Shown: positions 1 through 7,688 of the stretch, piece by piece
Position numbering within the stretch: the first letter of the stretch is position 1
Layout of the letters: the number at the start of each line of letters is the position of its first letter
NCBI GenBank assembly: GCA_014805015.1
Contig: JAAUYQ010000019.1
Coordinates: 8,247 to 41,944 of the forward strand
DNA: 33,698 nt
Direction: 5' to 3'
DNA from: Clostridia bacterium
GTDB taxonomy: Bacteria; Bacillota; Clostridia; Christensenellales; Christensenellaceae
Translations under genes and position numbers: made by a program
The notes under the pieces: model-generated
What the model saw: the letters and a program-made list of their open reading frames with translations, nothing else
Told to the model about the DNA's origin: nothing
The model's database searches: none

Positions 1-1659
1 GACATGAACCTCGGCTATGCCAGCTTCAAGTCCGATTCCCAGAAAGTGGGCAACCTGGCCGATATTTTCCCGGTTTTCTTCTTTATGGTGGCAGCCCTTG
101 TGTGCCTGACGACGATGACGCGCATGGTTGAGGAGCAGCGCACGCAGATCGGGGTCATGAAGGCGCTTGGATACGGCGGCGTCGCCATTGCTTCCAAATA
201 CCTTATCTACGCTGCCCTCGCCACTGTGCTTGGCTGCATCACCGGCATTGTGGTCGGGTCCTGGGTGTTTCCCGAAACCATCTGGTATGCCTACGGCATC
301 ATGTATACGATGCGTCCGCTTGTCGTCGAGTTCTACTGGCCGGCAGTCATCATTGGCGGCGGGGCAGCAACGGCTGTCACGGTGCTGGCCGCGCTCTGGG
401 CCGTGTATGCAGAGCTTGCGGAGGTTCCGGCCAACCTTATCCGGCCCAAGGCGCCGGCTCCCGGCAAGCGAGTCCTGCTTGAGCGTCTGCCTGCCCTCTG
501 GAGCCGGCTCAATTTCTCCCAGAAGGTGACGGCCCGGAACCTGTTCCGCTACAAGAAGCGCTTCTTCATGACGATTCTTGGCATCATGGGCTGCACAGCC
601 CTGATGGTGACCGGCTTCGGCCTCCGGGATTCCATCACCGGCATCGTTTCTATGCAGTACGGCAAAGTGATGCTGTACGACATGCAGCTGACGCTGGAAG
701 AGCCGTATACGCCGGCAGACAAGGAGGCTCTGGCGGCAACGCTGGATGCCGATATCCCGCAGTGGCTGCCCTATGCTGACGCTTCCGGGACCGGTACGGC
801 CGGCGGCAAGAGCCTCGACTGCGAGATTATTGTGGCGGCGGAGCCGGATCGTCTGCCGGAGTTTGTGAGTCTGCAGGAGCGGGAGAGCGGCCGGACGCTG
901 CCGCTGCCGGCGGACGGCGAAGTCGTGGTGTCGGAGAAGTTTGCCGAGAAGCTCGGTCTGCACGTCGGGGACAGCGTCGACCTGACGCGGGGCGAGACGA
1001 ACCGGGCAGCGGCGGTGGTGAGCGGGATCACAGAAAACTACGTGTACAACAACCTGTACATGTCGCCCGAGACGTACACGGAGCTCTTTGGCGAGGAGCC
1101 GTCCTATGACCACGTGTGGGGCCGCCTCGATCGCGAGCAGCCGCTGACGGCCAAGGAGGAAGAGGAACTTTCTTCTGAGCTTCTGCGCAGTGATCTGATT
1201 GACTCGATGACGTTCACGTCCAAGACCAGCCGCGACTTCGGTGAGATTCTGCGCAGTCTGGACGCCGTGGTGTGGCTCCTCATTGGCTGCGCCAATCTGC
1301 TGGCCTTCATCGTGCTCTATAATCTTGTGAACATCAACATCACGGAGCGGACGCGGGAGATTGCGACGCTGAAGGTGCTGGGCTTTTTTGACCCCGAGGT
1401 CTCCCGCTACGTATTCCGCGAGAATCTCATTCTGTCTGCGATCGGGGCTTTTGCCGGACTCTTCATGGGTGCGGCGCTGCATCAGTATGTCGTGCAGGCG
1501 GCCGAGGTCGACATCGTCATGTTCGGCCGCACGGTCCATCTGCTGAGCTACGTTTACAGCTTCGCTCTGACGATGGTGTTCAGCCTGCTGGTGGAGTGGT
1601 TCATGCACTTCAAGCTGCGCAGCATCGACATGGTGGAATCGCTGAAAAGTGCAGAATAA
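1..1659 (+). CDS. FtsX-family ABC transporter permease, 5' end outside the window
   Basis: This is the C-terminal 552 residues of a large membrane protein of the FtsX/MacB permease class (DUF214-like). The reading frame is open to base 1, so the first ATG at base 4 is internal and the true start lies upstream. What is visible is the end of a first FtsX domain (three hydrophobic segments near residues 22-40, 65-90 and 110-135), a short cytoplasmic link, another hydrophobic segment near 190-205, an extracytoplasmic region of about 200 residues, then a second FtsX domain with three segments near 420, 470 and 515. The typical cytoplasmic coupling motifs are present: EEQRTQIGVMKALGY in the first domain and ERTREIATLKVLGF in the second. 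Family members work with a LolD/MacB-type ATPase to move lipids, peptides or envelope material, or to sense antimicrobial peptides. The ATPase is probably just upstream. Family assignment is firm; substrate is unknown. Confidence 0.9.
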   Translation, partial: DMNLGYASFKSDSQKVGNLADIFPVFFFMVAALVCLTTMTRMVEEQRTQIGVMKALGYGGVAIASKYLIYAALATVLGCITGIVVGSWVFPETIWYAYGIMYTMRPLVVEFYWPAVIIGGGAATAVTVLAALWAVYAELAEVPANLIRPKAPAPGKRVLLERLPALWSRLNFSQKVTARNLFRYKKRFFMTILGIMGCTALMVTGFGLRDSITGIVSMQYGKVMLYDMQLTLEEPYTPADKEALAATLDADIPQWLPYADASGTGTAGGKSLDCEIIVAAEPDRLPEFVSLQERESGRTLPLPADGEVVVSEKFAEKLGLHVGDSVDLTRGETNRAAAVVSGITENYVYNNLYMSPETYTELFGEEPSYDHVWGRLDREQPLTAKEEEELSSELLRSDLIDSMTFTSKTSRDFGEILRSLDAVVWLLIGCANLLAFIVLYNLVNINITERTREIATLKVLGFFDPEVSRYVFRENLILSAIGAFAGLFMGAALHQYVVQAAEVDIVMFGRTVHLLSYVYSFALTMVFSLLVEWFMHFKLRSIDMVESLKSAE

Positions 1660-1690
1660 AACAGTCCGGAGCACTGGCTCCGGACTGTTT
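1659..1690. terminator. Bidirectional terminator between converging genes
   Basis: A 14-bp perfect stem (1659-1672 with 1677-1690) and a 4-base loop ACTG is flanked by A-rich and T-rich ends. It can therefore act as an intrinsic terminator on both strands. It sits immediately after the permease stop codon and 17 bases beyond the serpin stop. Confidence 0.85.
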
Positions 1691-1707
1691 GGTGTTGCGG
1701 CGGGTGC

Positions 1708-3048
1708 TTACCCGGCGGTTTCAGGCTGTGCGCAGATGCCGGTGAACAGGATCTGCGGCAGTCCGTCCGCGCTGTCTCCGAGGAGCAGGAAGGCGAACGG
1801 GCGGTCACAGTTCATTTCAAACGGCTCCGTCGGCGGCGCCAGTGCCGTGCCGGTAGCGGCGATCAGGGTCACTGCCGCCGCCGTTGTGCCCTTCTCGTCT
1901 ACTTGAATGCGCGCGCTCTGCATTGTCTGCGAGAGAAAAACGGACTGTCCGTCCACGAGACCGTTGAGCGGCGGATCCGCGAAATCAAACAGCGGGATGC
2001 CAAGCTCCCCGAGCACAGAATTGAGCCCAACAACCCCGGTCTCGATCTCAAAGCGGGGCAGCAGCAGGCGGCCGGTCCGGGTCTCCATGCTGGCAAGCAC
2101 GTCCGCGAGCTGTGTGCTGCTGAGCTCGCTGAGCAGCGCGCGGGCGTCCGTATTCCGGGGAAGAAGCACAACCAGGCTGCCGCCCAGGACGAAAGGCAGC
2201 TCAACAGCCTGGACCGCACTGTTTTCGCAGTACAGAAGCTCGCCGTCGTGAAGCATGAACGGCGCCGTGACATCGCCGTCTGGACTGTAGAACGTGCCGG
2301 GCGCAGTGTCGTTCTCGTCGAATTCCCATCTCCAGCGGTCGGAGAAGTAGATCGCATTCGCAAGTGCCGCCACTGTCTGCGGATCGAGGCCTCCCGGAGA
2401 CACGATCTCCGGGATGAGACCATCGGTGTGCTCGTCAGCCCAGTCGTTGATCGCACTCGCAGCATCCTCCGAGGCAAAGTCAACGGCCATGGAGGCGCCG
2501 CCGTAATCCTGGGCGAAGACTTTGGCAAAGTCCGTGTTGATGCGGGCATCCTGCCTGACAAAGAGAGCATTCGCGATACTGAGCGGATTGTGCGTCTCAA
2601 GCCCTTCTTCCTGCCGATAACTGTTCTGCTGCGCTTCGGTGAGTCCGGCCAGCATGGCCGCCGCAGCCCGGTTCAGATCCCCGCTGCTGAGACCGGCTGT
2701 GCCCAGGGCTTCCAGCAGGGCCGGACGCCGCTCAGAGTCAGCGGCGTTGACAAGAGCCGCCAGCGGCAGCCAGGCGGAGCAGGGCGAGCACAGAAAATTC
2801 CCGTCCGCGTTTTGCTCCTGCAGAAGCTTCTGCGTGAAACGCAGGGCGAAGTCGTTCGCGCCGCCAACTGCAGCCTCCGCCTGCGGCAGATCTGCACCCA
2901 CAGCGGGAAAGCCGGGGGCCGGTGTCGCAGCCAGTCGCAGCGTCTCACCGATGCTGCTGAGATCCACCAGCCTTGTGCAGCCGGTGAGGACCATGCCGGC
3001 GAGCAGTACGGCCGCAAGTTTCCGAAGATTTTTGCGAGATGTGTGCAT
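1708..3048 (-). CDS. Serpin-family protease inhibitor, lipoprotein
   Basis: This 446-residue serpin has a lipoprotein signal: a basic N-terminus, a hydrophobic stretch and a lipobox LTGC near residue 24, so it should be anchored outside the cell membrane. The start at 3048 is chosen because GGAG lies six bases before that ATG; an ATG four codons earlier has no such site. The serpin core runs from about residue 70 to the end. It includes the helix-A motif (SPCSAWLPLAALV), the breach-region NAIYFSDRW and the C-terminal RPFAFLLL. The reactive-centre-loop hinge reads EKGTTAAAVT, with small residues at P15-P9 as in inhibitory serpins. Counting from the hinge Glu as P17 places P1-P1' near Thr-Ala. 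Inhibitory serpins trap serine or cysteine proteases by loop insertion; an elastase-like target is an inference from the small P1 residue. The gene stands alone between two terminators. Confidence 0.9.
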   Translation of the reverse strand: MHTSRKNLRKLAAVLLAGMVLTGCTRLVDLSSIGETLRLAATPAPGFPAVGADLPQAEAAVGGANDFALRFTQKLLQEQNADGNFLCSPCSAWLPLAALVNAADSERRPALLEALGTAGLSSGDLNRAAAAMLAGLTEAQQNSYRQEEGLETHNPLSIANALFVRQDARINTDFAKVFAQDYGGASMAVDFASEDAASAINDWADEHTDGLIPEIVSPGGLDPQTVAALANAIYFSDRWRWEFDENDTAPGTFYSPDGDVTAPFMLHDGELLYCENSAVQAVELPFVLGGSLVVLLPRNTDARALLSELSSTQLADVLASMETRTGRLLLPRFEIETGVVGLNSVLGELGIPLFDFADPPLNGLVDGQSVFLSQTMQSARIQVDEKGTTAAAVTLIAATGTALAPPTEPFEMNCDRPFAFLLLGDSADGLPQILFTGICAQPETAG

Positions 3049-3122
3049 TGGTTTCTCCATATGGGCGTTAAGGCCGCTCTGGCGGGCAGCAGCGCTGCGT
3101 CCGCTGCAAGTGCGGCGCGAGC

Positions 3123-3150
3123 AAAAAAGGAGGAGATCTGCGTCTCCTCC
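3123..3150 (-). terminator. Intrinsic terminator of the ligase-ACP operon
   Basis: On the minus strand an 8-bp stem (GGAGGAGA paired with TCTCCTCC) with a 6-base loop is followed by six T. It lies seven bases past the stop of the 84-residue gene and ends the minus-strand operon ahead of the serpin gene. Confidence 0.85.
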
Positions 3151-3156
3151 AAAGGT

Positions 3157-3411
3157 TCAGTTCATATCCAGCATGCGGGCAGTGACGCCGTCCAGACTGT
3201 CAAAGTCTGTGATCATGCTGTTGGTGATTTCGGTATCGCCGCAGACCTGCAGGATGATCAGACCGTCGTCCGCGCAGAAGTCTGCGCCGGCCTCGTGCAT
3301 GCCGACACGCAGCCGGATGTTGCATCCGTACTTTGTGAGCATCTCCTGCAGCTTAATGGCGTTGGTCTGCCGGTGGTCTACCCGGATGGCCAGAATATAG
3401 TATGAATTCAT
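3157..3411 (-). CDS. Small ferredoxin-fold (ACT/TM1266-like) protein
   Basis: An 84-residue soluble protein with no signal or membrane segment. The pattern YYILAIRVDHRQTNAIKLQEML...IRLRVGMHE...DGLIILQVCGDTE...SLDGVTARMLDMN resembles the small beta-alpha-beta-beta-alpha-beta proteins of the TM1266/iron-only hydrogenase system regulator type, which are ACT- or NikR-C-terminal-like. Family placement is a motif-level inference; no ligand can be named. AGAGGAG lies seven bases before the ATG. It starts 36 bases after the HAD phosphatase stop and is followed by the operon terminator, so it is the last gene of the ligase-ACP operon. Proteins of this fold usually bind a small ligand or metal as dimers. 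Confidence 0.7.
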   Translation of the reverse strand: MNSYYILAIRVDHRQTNAIKLQEMLTKYGCNIRLRVGMHEAGADFCADDGLIILQVCGDTEITNSMITDFDSLDGVTARMLDMN

Positions 3412-3447
3412 ATTGACTCCTCTTCGCCTGCCTGCGTTCAGTCCCAG

Positions 3448-4113
3448 TCAGGAATTCAGCCGGGCAGCGATCAGTTCCCAGAGCTGATCGGGCGTGTCCA
3501 CGAGGTGATCCGGGCGCTCGGCCTCGAGAAACGGCCGGTCGCGAAAACCCCACGATACAGCTATGCCCTCCAGCCCGGCATTGCGGGCTGTCTCGATATC
3601 TACTTCCGAATCGCCGACATAGATTGTTTCCTGCGGGCTCACGCCAAACTGCTCCATCATCAGCTCGAGCGGCTGCGGGTCCGGCTTGCGCCGCACCTCG
3701 CCGGGGCGGTCGCCGACGGCTGCATCGAGCAGGGTTCCGAGTGCTTTGCCGCTCAGCTTCCGGGTCGCCCAGTCCGGCTTGTTGGAGATGACGCCGGTCT
3801 TTATGCCCGCGTCTTTCATCTTTTGCAGCATTTCCGGGATTCCCGGGTATGGGCCTGTGTGCCGCTCCATATTCTTCGCGTAGATTTCCCGGTACTGACG
3901 CAGATACTCTTCAAGCTCTGCCTCTCCGACCCGCTGCGGCAGGGCGCACTGCACCAGCTCGGCTGCTCCGTTGCCCATATAGGAGCGAATCTCGGCAAAT
4001 GACCTTTGCGGCAGCCCGTTCTTTTCGAGCAGTTCATTGACGCTGTCCACCAGGTCCTGCAGCGTATCAAGCAGCGTGCCGTCCAGGTCGAAGAGGACTG
4101 CCCGGACGCTCAT
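3448..4113 (-). CDS. HAD-superfamily phosphatase, phosphoglycolate-phosphatase-like
   Basis: A 221-residue HAD hydrolase with all four motifs. Motif I is DLDGTLLDT, with nucleophile Asp9 and acid/base Asp11. Motif II is GVISNKP, motif III contains the Lys of RKPDP, and motif IV is VGDSEVDIETARNAG. A helical cap sits between motifs I and II, as in the Gph/PgmB/pyrophosphatase PpaX group. It should hydrolyse a small phosphorylated metabolite in the cytoplasm; the substrate cannot be fixed. Its ATG overlaps the stop of the acyl carrier protein gene (ATGA-type overlap of four bases), which implies translational coupling. Placement with a ligase and an ACP hints at a role in that pathway, but HAD phosphatases are often bystanders. 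Confidence 0.88.
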   Translation of the reverse strand: MSVRAVLFDLDGTLLDTLQDLVDSVNELLEKNGLPQRSFAEIRSYMGNGAAELVQCALPQRVGEAELEEYLRQYREIYAKNMERHTGPYPGIPEMLQKMKDAGIKTGVISNKPDWATRKLSGKALGTLLDAAVGDRPGEVRRKPDPQPLELMMEQFGVSPQETIYVGDSEVDIETARNAGLEGIAVSWGFRDRPFLEAERPDHLVDTPDQLWELIAARLNS

Positions 4114-4352
4114 GCGAACGCCGGCATCGCCGCGTGGTGCTCGAGGTAGTCTGTGAGGTCCCCCACAGTTGCGAAAGACCGGATGTCCGGTTCGTCAATC
4201 TCGATATCGAACGCATCTTCAAACTCCACCACGATGTTGATAACGTCGAGGGAGTTGAGTCCCAGGTCTGTCTGCAGGTTGGAGTCCAGCGTGATGTCCT
4301 CCTCAGGAATGCAGGCGTACTCCGCCAGGATGTCCTTTGCCTGTTCAAACAT
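4110..4352 (-). CDS. Acyl carrier protein
   Basis: An 80-residue acidic protein of normal ACP length. The phosphopantetheine site is LGLNSLDVI, with Ser34 as the predicted attachment residue; the usual DSL is NSL here. Helix 2 continues as INIVVEFEDAFDIEI, typical of type II fatty acid synthase ACPs. It starts five bases after the ligase stop, and its GGAAAGGG ribosome binding site overlaps the ligase's last codons, so the two are translated together. It is probably the acceptor for the acyl group activated by the neighbouring ligase, rather than the main fatty-acid-synthesis ACP, which normally sits with fab genes. This role is inferred from position. It would need a phosphopantetheinyl transferase, which is not in the window. 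Confidence 0.92.
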   Translation of the reverse strand: MFEQAKDILAEYACIPEEDITLDSNLQTDLGLNSLDVINIVVEFEDAFDIEIDEPDIRSFATVGDLTDYLEHHAAMPAFA

Positions 4353-4357
4353 GTATA

Positions 4358-6052
4358 TCAGCCCTTTCCAACAGTATGCCGCTTGATTTTCTTCGTTGTC
4401 GTCTTCTCAAATTCCGTCTCATGCACCTTTACATCCGCAATGTGCTTGTAGCGCGGCTGCGCGGCATTCACCTCGGCCACGATCTTATCGAGTGCGTCCT
4501 TGATGTCGGTGATATGGGCGGCCTCGGCGTACTCATAATCGGGATAAATGTGCGCCGTGATCCGGCCGTTGTCTTCCATGACGACAATTTCCTTGATCAG
4601 GTCGCGGCCGGCGAAGTTTCTTTCCAGTTCCTCCGGGGAAATGTTTTCGCCGCTTTCGAGAATGATAAGGTTCTTTTTCCGGCCCGTTATGAACAGAAAA
4701 CCCTCTTCATCGATATACCCCAAATCGCCGGTGCGGAACCAGCCGTCTTCCGTGAAGGCTTCCTTGGTGGCCTGCGGATCCTTGTAGTAGCCCAGCATGA
4801 CATTACGTCCTCGGACCTGGATTTCCCCGTCCTCAATCCGGACCTCATTGGAAGGGGACGGCAGCCCGACCGAGCTGTCCTTGTATTGATGATCGCGGTT
4901 GATGCTCACCAGCGGCGAACATTCTGTAATGCCGTAGCCCTGCGGGAAATTGAGCCCCACCTGCCGGAGCTTGCCGAGAATTTCCGGATTCATGGCCGCT
5001 CCGCCCACAAAACCTTTGTGCATGCGGCCTCCCACGGCCTGCCTGGCGCCGGCAGCGAGTTTGGCCTGCGCCTCCTTTGCCTGCTCTGGTGGCATGGAAG
5101 CAAGCACCTCCTCCGTGAGTCCGCTGCGGCGCCCCGCATCGCGCATCTGTTTGTACAGGGTATCCAGAATCAGCGGAACCACGCCCATGCCGGTCGGCTT
5201 AAAGAGCTGCATGTTCGGCATCAGCAGCTTCAGGTTTTCGTTGAAACAGACGACAGTGCTGGTGTGCAGCATAGCGAGAATTCCGCAGTTGGATTCGTAG
5301 GCATGATGAAGCGGCAGCACCGAGAGCATAACGTCGTCTTCGCCGAAACTGAGGTTTTTGCAGGCGCCGTCAAAGCTGGAGACAATATTGTCCTGCGAGA
5401 GCATCACGCCTTTGGGCTGACCGGAGGTGCCGGAAGTGTAGAGCAGCGCGGCCATCTTGTCTTTCGCGGGTGTCTCACTTGTGTAGCTGACGTCTCCGGA
5501 AGCAAGCAGACGGCGCCCTTCTTCGAGAAGCTCGCTCAGCGAGCCGGGACCTTCGCCGCGCACGTCGCACACCAGTTTTACCTCCGGCAGATTCTCACGT
5601 ACTGCACGGGCAATCTGCTCGTATTTTGGCGTGTAAAAGAGAGCTGTGCCGTCCGCAAAGCGGATAAGCTGCTCTATCTGCGGCGCCGGCAGGTCCTTGT
5701 CGAGCGGCACAATGACCATGTCGCCGCACAGCGCCGTCATATAGACAAGCACCCATTCGTACATGTTATCGCCCATGACGCACAGATGCTGTCCTTTGAA
5801 GCCGCGGGCATAAAGCGCTGTGCCGAGAGCGTCCACGTCCTCCTTAAACTGTTTCCAGCTTATGCCTTCGTAGCTGTCCTTGCTTTTGCGTACCCGGAAC
5901 ACATCTTTGTCGGGTGTATTTTCCAGCGGATAATTGAAAAGATCTTTCACGGTCTCTACCGGCCGCGTTTCATACAGTGGGTAGGCGTTCACTTCTATCC
6001 GCGGCAGTTTCCCTCTCAGGCTGCCGCGACCTCCTTCGGTCCAGATTTGCAA
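4358..6052 (-). CDS. AMP-forming acyl ligase (long-chain acyl-CoA or acyl-ACP synthetase)
   Basis: About 564 residues of an ANL-superfamily enzyme that activates a carboxylic acid to an acyl-adenylate and passes it to a thiol. Visible motifs are the P-loop LLYTSGTSGQPKG, the A5 motif GYGITECSP, the hinge region GWFRTGDLGYIDEEG and TGRKKNLIILESGENISPEEL, and a C-terminal TTTKKIKRH with a candidate catalytic Lys. The length and N-terminal pattern match long-chain fatty acid ligases (FadD15-like). The start is uncertain: the frame opens with TTG at 6052 after AAAGAG, and a GTG 19 codons in is an alternative. No ATG lies in the right place. Since an ACP gene follows within five bases, an acyl-ACP synthetase role is plausible. 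The enzyme is cytoplasmic or peripheral to the membrane. Confidence 0.9.
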   Translation of the reverse strand: MQIWTEGGRGSLRGKLPRIEVNAYPLYETRPVETVKDLFNYPLENTPDKDVFRVRKSKDSYEGISWKQFKEDVDALGTALYARGFKGQHLCVMGDNMYEWVLVYMTALCGDMVIVPLDKDLPAPQIEQLIRFADGTALFYTPKYEQIARAVRENLPEVKLVCDVRGEGPGSLSELLEEGRRLLASGDVSYTSETPAKDKMAALLYTSGTSGQPKGVMLSQDNIVSSFDGACKNLSFGEDDVMLSVLPLHHAYESNCGILAMLHTSTVVCFNENLKLLMPNMQLFKPTGMGVVPLILDTLYKQMRDAGRRSGLTEEVLASMPPEQAKEAQAKLAAGARQAVGGRMHKGFVGGAAMNPEILGKLRQVGLNFPQGYGITECSPLVSINRDHQYKDSSVGLPSPSNEVRIEDGEIQVRGRNVMLGYYKDPQATKEAFTEDGWFRTGDLGYIDEEGFLFITGRKKNLIILESGENISPEELERNFAGRDLIKEIVVMEDNGRITAHIYPDYEYAEAAHITDIKDALDKIVAEVNAAQPRYKHIADVKVHETEFEKTTTKKIKRHTVGKG

Positions 6053-6186
6053 CTCTTTGCGGGGCGGTCCCGGAAAGAACGCATGCAGAAATCATCTCAT
6101 AGTTGAAGGGCTTTTTCCATTCGTCTGCTGCCGGCCGGCCCTGGGTGCAGAAAACGATGGGGTGTATTTCGCCCTGCGCCAGGTAT

Positions 6187-7065
6187 TCAGGCAGACTTCT
6201 GACGGCGGCCGGGCAGATTGAGCACCAGGATGGCACCAAGCACAAGCCCAATTCCCAGGATACTCATAAGTCCCAGTGTTTCATGGAAGACCGCCAGGCC
6301 TGCCAGGGTAGCGACGACGGGCTCCAGGATAGCGGCTATAGCGGCGTCCGTGGCAGGCAGACCGCTCAGACCTTTCGTGTAGAGCAGGTAGGCGGCGGCG
6401 CCGCTGGCGACAGCGAAGATGATCAGGGTGACGGTCATGGCCGGTGTCCACGCGAGCGCGGCGAGCTGCGGGAAACTGCAGAACGGAGTGATGCCTATGC
6501 TCGCAAAGATAAATGTATATGTCGTGACAGTCATGCTTGAGTAGCGCTTAAGGGCGTACTTGCCGAAAATGCTGTAGAGCGCATAGAAGAAACCGCTCAG
6601 CAGCCCGAGAATGATGCCCGTTGCGTCAGCACTGGCAGAAAATCCGCTTACGAGCACGCAGCCGCCGAATGCCATCGCCAGGGCGACAGCGGTGCGGACC
6701 GTGAACGGATCATGAAACAGCCAGGTGGAGAGGACAGCCACAAAGATAGGTGCTGTATAGAGGAGAACAGCAGCAGTGGAGAGCGGGACGCGCTGCAGGG
6801 AAGCAAAATAGCAGCTGCCGAACAGAACGAAGCTGACGATGCCGGTGCCGGCAAACATCCACCAGTCTGTCAGCCGGATGCGGAGCTCCCCGGGGGACCG
6901 GAGTGCCAGCCACAGGACCATAATGCCGGCAGAGACCCAGGCCCGGAAGGCGATCAGCTGGGAGTTGCTCAGACCGTCCGCGGCCAGGTTGCGGACAAAA
7001 AGTCCGATCGTGCCCCAGAGAAATGCGGCAGCGATGACCATGAGATATGCTTTTCCTCTGCGCAA
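6187..7065 (-). CDS. DMT-superfamily (EamA) transporter
   Basis: A 292-residue integral membrane protein with ten predicted transmembrane helices in two EamA repeats. The first repeat opens with AYLMVIAAAFLWGTIGLF and the second with TGIILGLLSGFFYALYSIFGKYAL, the inverted-repeat signature of drug/metabolite exporters. The start is TTG, supported by GGGAGGTGG five bases upstream. Members export amino acids, nucleotides or other small metabolites; the substrate is unknown. It lies about 135 bases upstream of the acyl ligase on the same strand, so it may be the first gene of that operon or a separate unit. The 125-base gap to the divergent glutaredoxin gene should hold promoters for both. Confidence 0.88.
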   Translation of the reverse strand: MRRGKAYLMVIAAAFLWGTIGLFVRNLAADGLSNSQLIAFRAWVSAGIMVLWLALRSPGELRIRLTDWWMFAGTGIVSFVLFGSCYFASLQRVPLSTAAVLLYTAPIFVAVLSTWLFHDPFTVRTAVALAMAFGGCVLVSGFSASADATGIILGLLSGFFYALYSIFGKYALKRYSSMTVTTYTFIFASIGITPFCSFPQLAALAWTPAMTVTLIIFAVASGAAAYLLYTKGLSGLPATDAAIAAILEPVVATLAGLAVFHETLGLMSILGIGLVLGAILVLNLPGRRQKSA

Positions 7066-7131
7066 AAAACCACCTCCCTGGGGAAAGCCTAATCAGTCTG
7101 CCACACGGGCCCGCTGAATGCAATGTTCTGC

Positions 7132-7160
7132 TTAGAAACGCTGCGCCTGGTGTATATATA
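7132..7160 (+). promoter_or_regulatory. Candidate sigma-A promoter for the glutaredoxin gene
   Basis: A TTAGAA box at 7132-7137 is separated by 17 bases from TATATA at 7155-7160, about 30 bases before the glutaredoxin ATG. The -35 box is only a moderate match. Confidence 0.45.
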
Positions 7161-7190
7161 AGGCAGAGACCGAAACTGGAGGAAAGAGAT

Positions 7191-7478
7191 ATGTCAGCAT
7201 TTACAGAAGTACCCGGAAAGCATGTAGCCGATATCACCGTGTACGCGCTCAGTTACTGCCCGTACTGCAAAGCAACCAAAGAGTTCCTGAAGGAGCACGA
7301 TGTTGAATACAAATATGTCGACGTCGATACAGCACCGCCGCAGGAAGCGGAGCAGCTGATGTCGCAGGTCCAGGAATACAATCCGGACGAGACATTCCCG
7401 ACTATCGTTGTCGACGGCGGCAAGGAAGTGATTGTCGGCTTCAACGAGCCGGCCATTGAGAAGGTCATCGCAGCGTAA
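7191..7478 (+). CDS. Glutaredoxin-like thiol oxidoreductase
   Basis: A 95-residue thioredoxin-fold protein with the dithiol active site CPYC (Cys23 and Cys26) in TVYALSYCPYCKATKEFL. The conserved FPTIVVDGGKEVIVGF region supplies the cis-proline and glycine pair of glutaredoxins. The start at 7191 is set by GGAGGA seven bases upstream; an in-frame extension to 7047 would overlap the divergent DMT gene and has no support. It probably reduces protein disulfides or serves as electron donor to a reductase in the cytoplasm. It is a single-gene unit with its own terminator. Clostridia often lack glutathione, so the electron donor may be another low-molecular thiol or thioredoxin reductase; that is inference. 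Confidence 0.9.
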   Translation: MSAFTEVPGKHVADITVYALSYCPYCKATKEFLKEHDVEYKYVDVDTAPPQEAEQLMSQVQEYNPDETFPTIVVDGGKEVIVGFNEPAIEKVIAA

Positions 7479-7517
7479 AAAGCTCCGGGCGCAGCCGGCC
7501 GGAGGCAGAATAAGCGG

Positions 7518-7553
7518 GCCCGCAGTTGCTGTTTCAGGCACGGCGGGCTTTTT
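7518..7553 (+). terminator. Intrinsic terminator after glutaredoxin
   Basis: GCCCGC (7518-7523) pairs with GCGGGC (7543-7548), with a 19-base loop that can fold further (TGC with GCA), followed by five T. Confidence 0.65.
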
Positions 7554-7568
7554 CAGTTGTGCTGACGC

Positions 7569-7597
7569 TAGACATTTTGCCGTGCCTGCAATAATAT
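7569..7597 (+). promoter_or_regulatory. Candidate sigma-A promoter for the corrinoid-protein gene
   Basis: TAGACA (7569-7574) and TAATAT (7592-7597) are separated by exactly 17 bases. Transcription would start near 7604, giving a leader of about 85 bases before the ATG at 7689. Confidence 0.55.
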
Positions 7598-7688
7598 GTT
7601 GACGGCAGAGCGCCTTTTTAAAGGGCAGCGAAGGGAAAGTATTCCGGTTTTTGCGGCGGGATGCTGCCTTTGCAGGAGCGGATATAGC

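Noticed and set aside
1903..3405. Long plus-strand open frame opposite the serpin.
   Set aside because: Charged, repetitive antisense translation; the serpin on the other strand has a signal peptide, ribosome binding site and family motifs.
4337..6106. Long plus-strand open frame opposite the acyl ligase.
   Set aside because: It is the antisense shadow of a gene with clear catalytic motifs, and its own sequence has no recognisable domain.
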